A DNA stretch of 64,000 nucleotides from assembly GCF_016236915.1 (NCBI RefSeq), contig NZ_JAEHOK010000001.1:248001-312000 (forward strand). The letters run 5' to 3'. The notes beneath the pieces are model-generated. The model searched no databases, was not told the origin of the DNA, and saw only the letters and a program-made list of their open reading frames with translations. Of the stretch, positions 61,276-64,000 are shown in pieces (the first letter of the stretch is position 1; each line of letters begins with the position of its first letter). The stretch is from Salegentibacter maritimus. GTDB taxonomy: Bacteria; Bacteroidota; Bacteroidia; Flavobacteriales; Flavobacteriaceae. A program made the position numbers and the translations under genes.

Positions 61276-61749
61276 TCAAAAATTTATTAGTGCTTACTTT
61301 ACCGGGATTACAAAAAGTATCTTATCTATAAAAAACACTGCAAAAAAAGTAAAAAGCCAATTTTCACATACTGACCACGATCATATTTTAGCACATTTTT
61401 GGTTCTTTTTTAAAATTTCTATACACGCTTTTAAAATTAACCTCGAATATAGAATTAGTAATTTACTTTGTTAGCTATACTTCATTAATCTGCATATACT
61501 AGCCACCTAAAAATCGAGCTTCTGTATTATAATTGAAAGTATACAAAACACCATCGTTCATGAATAGGTTCAAGCTATAAAAAACAAATAAGACACGCAC
61601 ATCAACTAATACAAATAGCTAAATACGAGCAATTTAAACTCATTCACATTAACTTATAATTCACGCTAATAATTTAAAAAATTGTTTCTTCTATTTCTAT
61701 TTAGAACTGGCTTTTTAGATTAACTTTGTATCAAAATTTAGTATAAATT
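61276..61749. other. Intergenic region of about 475 bases
   Basis: The sequence is AT-rich with no ORF longer than about 20 codons that I would support, no tRNA fold and no copy of repeat families A or B. A plus-strand TAACTTTG box at 61721-61728 is the likely promoter for the MscS-like gene. The first ~80 bases should contain the divergent promoter for the U32 gene, but no consensus box is clear. Confidence 0.4.
61721..61728 (+). promoter_or_regulatory. Candidate -7 box for the MscS-like gene
   Basis: TAACTTTG matches TAnnTTTG and lies 21 bases upstream of the ATG at 61750. Confidence 0.55.
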
Positions 61750-62289
61750 ATGTACGAAGTGTTTTCAATATATAAAACCGAAATCTCCTATACGGTAGCC
61801 ACCATTTTTGTTTTATTAATTGTTCAATTTCTTTTAAAAAAAGCAGCCCATAAAGTAGGGAAACGCAGTGAAATTAATTTTACGAGAACCAGGCTAATGT
61901 TCAAGTATATTAATATTTTAATTCTACTTATTGCTGTATTCTTACTTTCATTAGCCTGGGGGGTTGGCCTTACAGAAATCTCCCTTATCTTTTCTTCGGT
62001 TTTTGCAGTGCTGGGAGTAGCACTTTTTGCCATCTGGTCTATACTGAGTAATATTACTTCGGGGATTATTCTATTCTTTTCTTTCCCATATAAAATTGGG
62101 GATAAAATAAAGATTCATGACAAAGACCTACCTGTTGAAGCTGTTATTGAAGACATAAAGGCTTTTCATTTACACCTCAGGACATTAGACGGTGAACTTA
62201 TCACATACCCCAATAACCTTATTTTACAAAAAGCAGTATCCCTGGTGGCCAAAGACGTTTTTCTTGATGAAGGTAAAAGCAGCCTGTAA
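61750..62289 (+). CDS. Small mechanosensitive channel (MscS-like)
   Basis: The 179-residue protein has membrane segments at about 12-32, 52-72 and 76-96, the third being the gly/ala-rich pore helix, followed by a compact beta domain (IGDKIKIHDKDLPVEAVIEDIKAFHLHLRTLDGELITYPNNLI) typical of MscS. The C-terminal alpha/beta vestibule domain is short, making this a minimal MscS-type channel. It would open under membrane tension during osmotic downshock. Confidence 0.87.
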   Translation: MYEVFSIYKTEISYTVATIFVLLIVQFLLKKAAHKVGKRSEINFTRTRLMFKYINILILLIAVFLLSLAWGVGLTEISLIFSSVFAVLGVALFAIWSILSNITSGIILFFSFPYKIGDKIKIHDKDLPVEAVIEDIKAFHLHLRTLDGELITYPNNLILQKAVSLVAKDVFLDEGKSSL

Positions 62290-62513
62290 TTTTTATTAAA
62301 AGCACTCTTTTCAACTTAGGTCACCAATAATTCAACGATATTTTGCTACCTGAAAAAGTTCAAAAAACGTTTTTAAATCGTTTAACTCAAAAACTTAAGA
62401 TCTTAGGCTTAAGCTCCTGCTTTATAACAAACAAATATTAAATTTAATGAAAGTTCCCAGACATTTACCTCCTATTATCCGGTAAAATCTTATCTTCAGG
62501 CGGCTAAAGTTTT

Positions 62514-62521
62514 TATATTTG
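62514..62521 (+). promoter_or_regulatory. Candidate -7 box for the PIG-L deacetylase gene
   Basis: TATATTTG matches TAnnTTTG and lies 28 bases upstream of the ATG at 62550. Confidence 0.55.
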
Positions 62522-62549
62522 GTAACCTCATTTAACTGCCTTAAGATTT

Positions 62550-64000
62550 ATGCGTAACTTACTTAGTTTACTTTGCTGCTTTTTTTTGCTGAATATACAC
62601 GCACAGCAACCCGAAAAATTAAATGCTTCTGAAATTTTTCAGAAAATAAAGAAACTAAACTTCCTGGGATCTGTCTTATATATTGGCGCTCATCCAGATG
62701 ACGAAAATACTCGCTTAATCTCCTATTTTTCTAACGAGAAAAATGCAAGAACTGCCTACCTCTCTTTAACCCGGGGCGATGGAGGCCAAAATCTTATTGG
62801 GTCCGAATTAAGAGAACAATTAGGCGTAATTAGAACCCAGGAATTGCTTGCAGCCAGACGAATAGACGGTGGCGAACAATTTTTTACCCGCGCTAACGAT
62901 TTTGGCTATTCTAAAACCCCGGTAGAAACTCTAAAAATATGGGATAAAGAAAAAGTACTTGCAGATATGGTATGGATTATTAGAAATTTTAAACCCGATA
63001 TTATAATTAATAGGTTTGATCATAGAACTCCGGGTACCACCCACGGGCATCATACATCTTCTGCTTTATTAAGCCTGGAAGCTTTTGAAGCGGCAGCAAA
63101 TCCGGCCAAATTCCACGAACAGTTAGAATTTACCAAACCCCATCAATCTAAACGCGTTTATTTTAATACTTCCCCCTGGTTTTATGGCGGCCAGGAAGCT
63201 TTTGAAGAAGCCAATAAAAACCAATTTATAAGCTTTGATACCGGAACCTATTTCCCACTTCTAGGGCTATCAAATCCAGAAATTTCTTCTTTAAGCCGAA
63301 GTCAACACCAATCTCAGGGCTTTGGGAGTACGGGTTCGCGGGGCAGTCAAATGGAATACTTAGAACCTATTAAAGGGGATACCCTCCGGTCACAAAATGT
63401 GTTTAAAAACATTGATACCTCCTGGAATAAGCTAGAAGGTGGTAAAGCCATTGGTGAAATCCTAACCCAGGTTGAAAAAGATTTCAATTTTAAAGATCCC
63501 GCAGCTAGTTTGCCAAAACTTTTAGAGGCTTATACTTTAATACAGAAACTTCCCAATAAGCACTGGCGAGAACAAAAAACCAAAGAAATTAAAGACATTA
63601 TCTATGCAAGCGCAGGCTTATTTTTAGAGGCAGTAGCCAGCCGGGCTTCGGCTACACCGCAAGATAGTGTTCAGGTAAAACTAGAAGCGATAAATAGAAG
63701 TGATTTTCCAATTAGTTTAAATTCTGTAGAATTAAGTCCGAATAACACCAAAACCCACCCCCAAATAAACTTGAAAAATAATACCGCCTGGCACAGTGAA
63801 GTAAGCCTAAAAATCCCTAAAAACACGCCATACACCACGCCATATTGGTTAAAAGAAACTGCCAATAACGGAATGTATATAGTAAAAGACCAGCAATTAA
63901 GAGGACTTCCAGAAACACCTGAACTTAGCAAAAGTCTTTTTCAACTAGATTTTAATGGACTTAGCCTAACTTTTGAAAGGCCAATAGTTTATAAATTCAA
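62550..64000 (+). CDS. PIG-L family deacetylase, partial (cut by window end)
   Basis: An open frame runs from the ATG at 62550 to the window edge with no stop in 483 codons. The signal peptide is MRNLLSLLCCFFLLNIHAQ. The catalytic motif GAHPDDENTRLISYFSN holds the metal-binding HPDDE, with GDGGQNLIGSELREQLG and RFDHRTPGTTHGHHTSS as later metal/His elements. Such zinc enzymes de-N-acetylate GlcNAc-containing substrates. The body after residue ~270 would be an additional domain of the long (about 800 residue) Bacteroidetes form. The 3' end lies outside the window. Confidence 0.9.
   Translation, partial: MRNLLSLLCCFFLLNIHAQQPEKLNASEIFQKIKKLNFLGSVLYIGAHPDDENTRLISYFSNEKNARTAYLSLTRGDGGQNLIGSELREQLGVIRTQELLAARRIDGGEQFFTRANDFGYSKTPVETLKIWDKEKVLADMVWIIRNFKPDIIINRFDHRTPGTTHGHHTSSALLSLEAFEAAANPAKFHEQLEFTKPHQSKRVYFNTSPWFYGGQEAFEEANKNQFISFDTGTYFPLLGLSNPEISSLSRSQHQSQGFGSTGSRGSQMEYLEPIKGDTLRSQNVFKNIDTSWNKLEGGKAIGEILTQVEKDFNFKDPAASLPKLLEAYTLIQKLPNKHWREQKTKEIKDIIYASAGLFLEAVASRASATPQDSVQVKLEAINRSDFPISLNSVELSPNNTKTHPQINLKNNTAWHSEVSLKIPKNTPYTTPYWLKETANNGMYIVKDQQLRGLPETPELSKSLFQLDFNGLSLTFERPIVYKF

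Noticed and set aside
61276-61749. Search for a tRNA or small RNA in the long gap
   Set aside because: No cloverleaf, no CCA-end pattern and no strong terminator-like hairpin were seen by eye.
62447-62485. Tiny ORF (MKVPRHLPPIIR)
   Set aside because: Only 12 codons, no promoter box or repeat context, and no typical leader pattern.

Overview
The window is chromosomal DNA from a member of the Bacteroidota, most likely a marine Flavobacteriaceae of the Gramella/Salegentibacter/Zunongwangia type. This is inferred from the AT-rich sequence, the many TAnnTTTG -7 promoter boxes, the scarcity of Shine-Dalgarno sites, and family-typical genes: LpxC-FabZ fusion, CcsB-CcsA fusion, PorX, DUF4834, YfhO, and a HisB without zinc ligands. 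I see no rRNA, tRNA, CRISPR array, prophage or intact transposase. Gene content is mostly core metabolism; the accessory layer lies in small repeats and short ORFs.

Region 1 (36-8800, minus strand) is a complete histidine operon, hisG-D-C-B-H-A-F-IE. It is preceded by an 18-residue leader peptide with four consecutive His codons and an intrinsic terminator, a classical attenuator. Repeats have invaded the operon. One half-site pair frames a GIY-YIG nuclease gene between hisC and hisB, and a second inverted-repeat pair frames a four-helix-bundle (S23-type) gene between hisH and hisA. Both genes are co-directional with the operon.

Region 2 (8870-21510, minus) holds a serine hydrolase, an SPFH/prohibitin protein, a VWA membrane protein, fabG and sucD. 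It then carries an envelope/translation cluster: NTF2-like protein, LpxD paralogue, efp, lpxA, lpxC-fabZ and lpxD, followed by an HD-domain hydrolase. Region 3 (21688-27657, mainly plus) has porX (type IX secretion regulator), tsaE, a tiny exported peptide overlapping a membrane protein gene, alanine dehydrogenase, DUF4258, bcp (minus) and an endonuclease III with no cysteines.

Region 4 (27701-39717) has a 50-residue ORF, an ECF sigma factor, uvrA, an exported Arg/Ser-rich protein, a cell-surface polysaccharide group (flippase, glycosyltransferase, YfhO, DUF4834) and an outer-membrane barrel. Region 5 (39902-48536) has an alpha-oxoamine synthase beside a cysteine-synthase-like enzyme, a candidate sulfonolipid (capnine) pair. 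It also has an S9 peptidase, ybaB, threonine aldolase, prfB with its programmed +1 frameshift, an ArsC-like protein and a small membrane protein.

Region 6 (48656-56538) has an outer-membrane receptor, a small membrane protein, fumC and ccsBA. Region 7 (56661-64000) is a plus-strand operon (DUF2520, kdsC, a Gdx-type SMR exporter, UbiA prenyltransferase, maf), then U32 peptidase plus ferredoxin (minus), an MscS-like channel and a PIG-L deacetylase cut by the window end.

The most interesting signals are the two repeat-framed ORFs in the his operon and two families of hairpin-rich dispersed repeats, some of which supply stop codons or C-terminal codons of host genes. Others are the his attenuator, the candidate sulfonolipid pair, the tiny peptide ORF overlapping a membrane gene, and the RF2 frameshift with an AGGAGG motif in a lineage that rarely uses such motifs.
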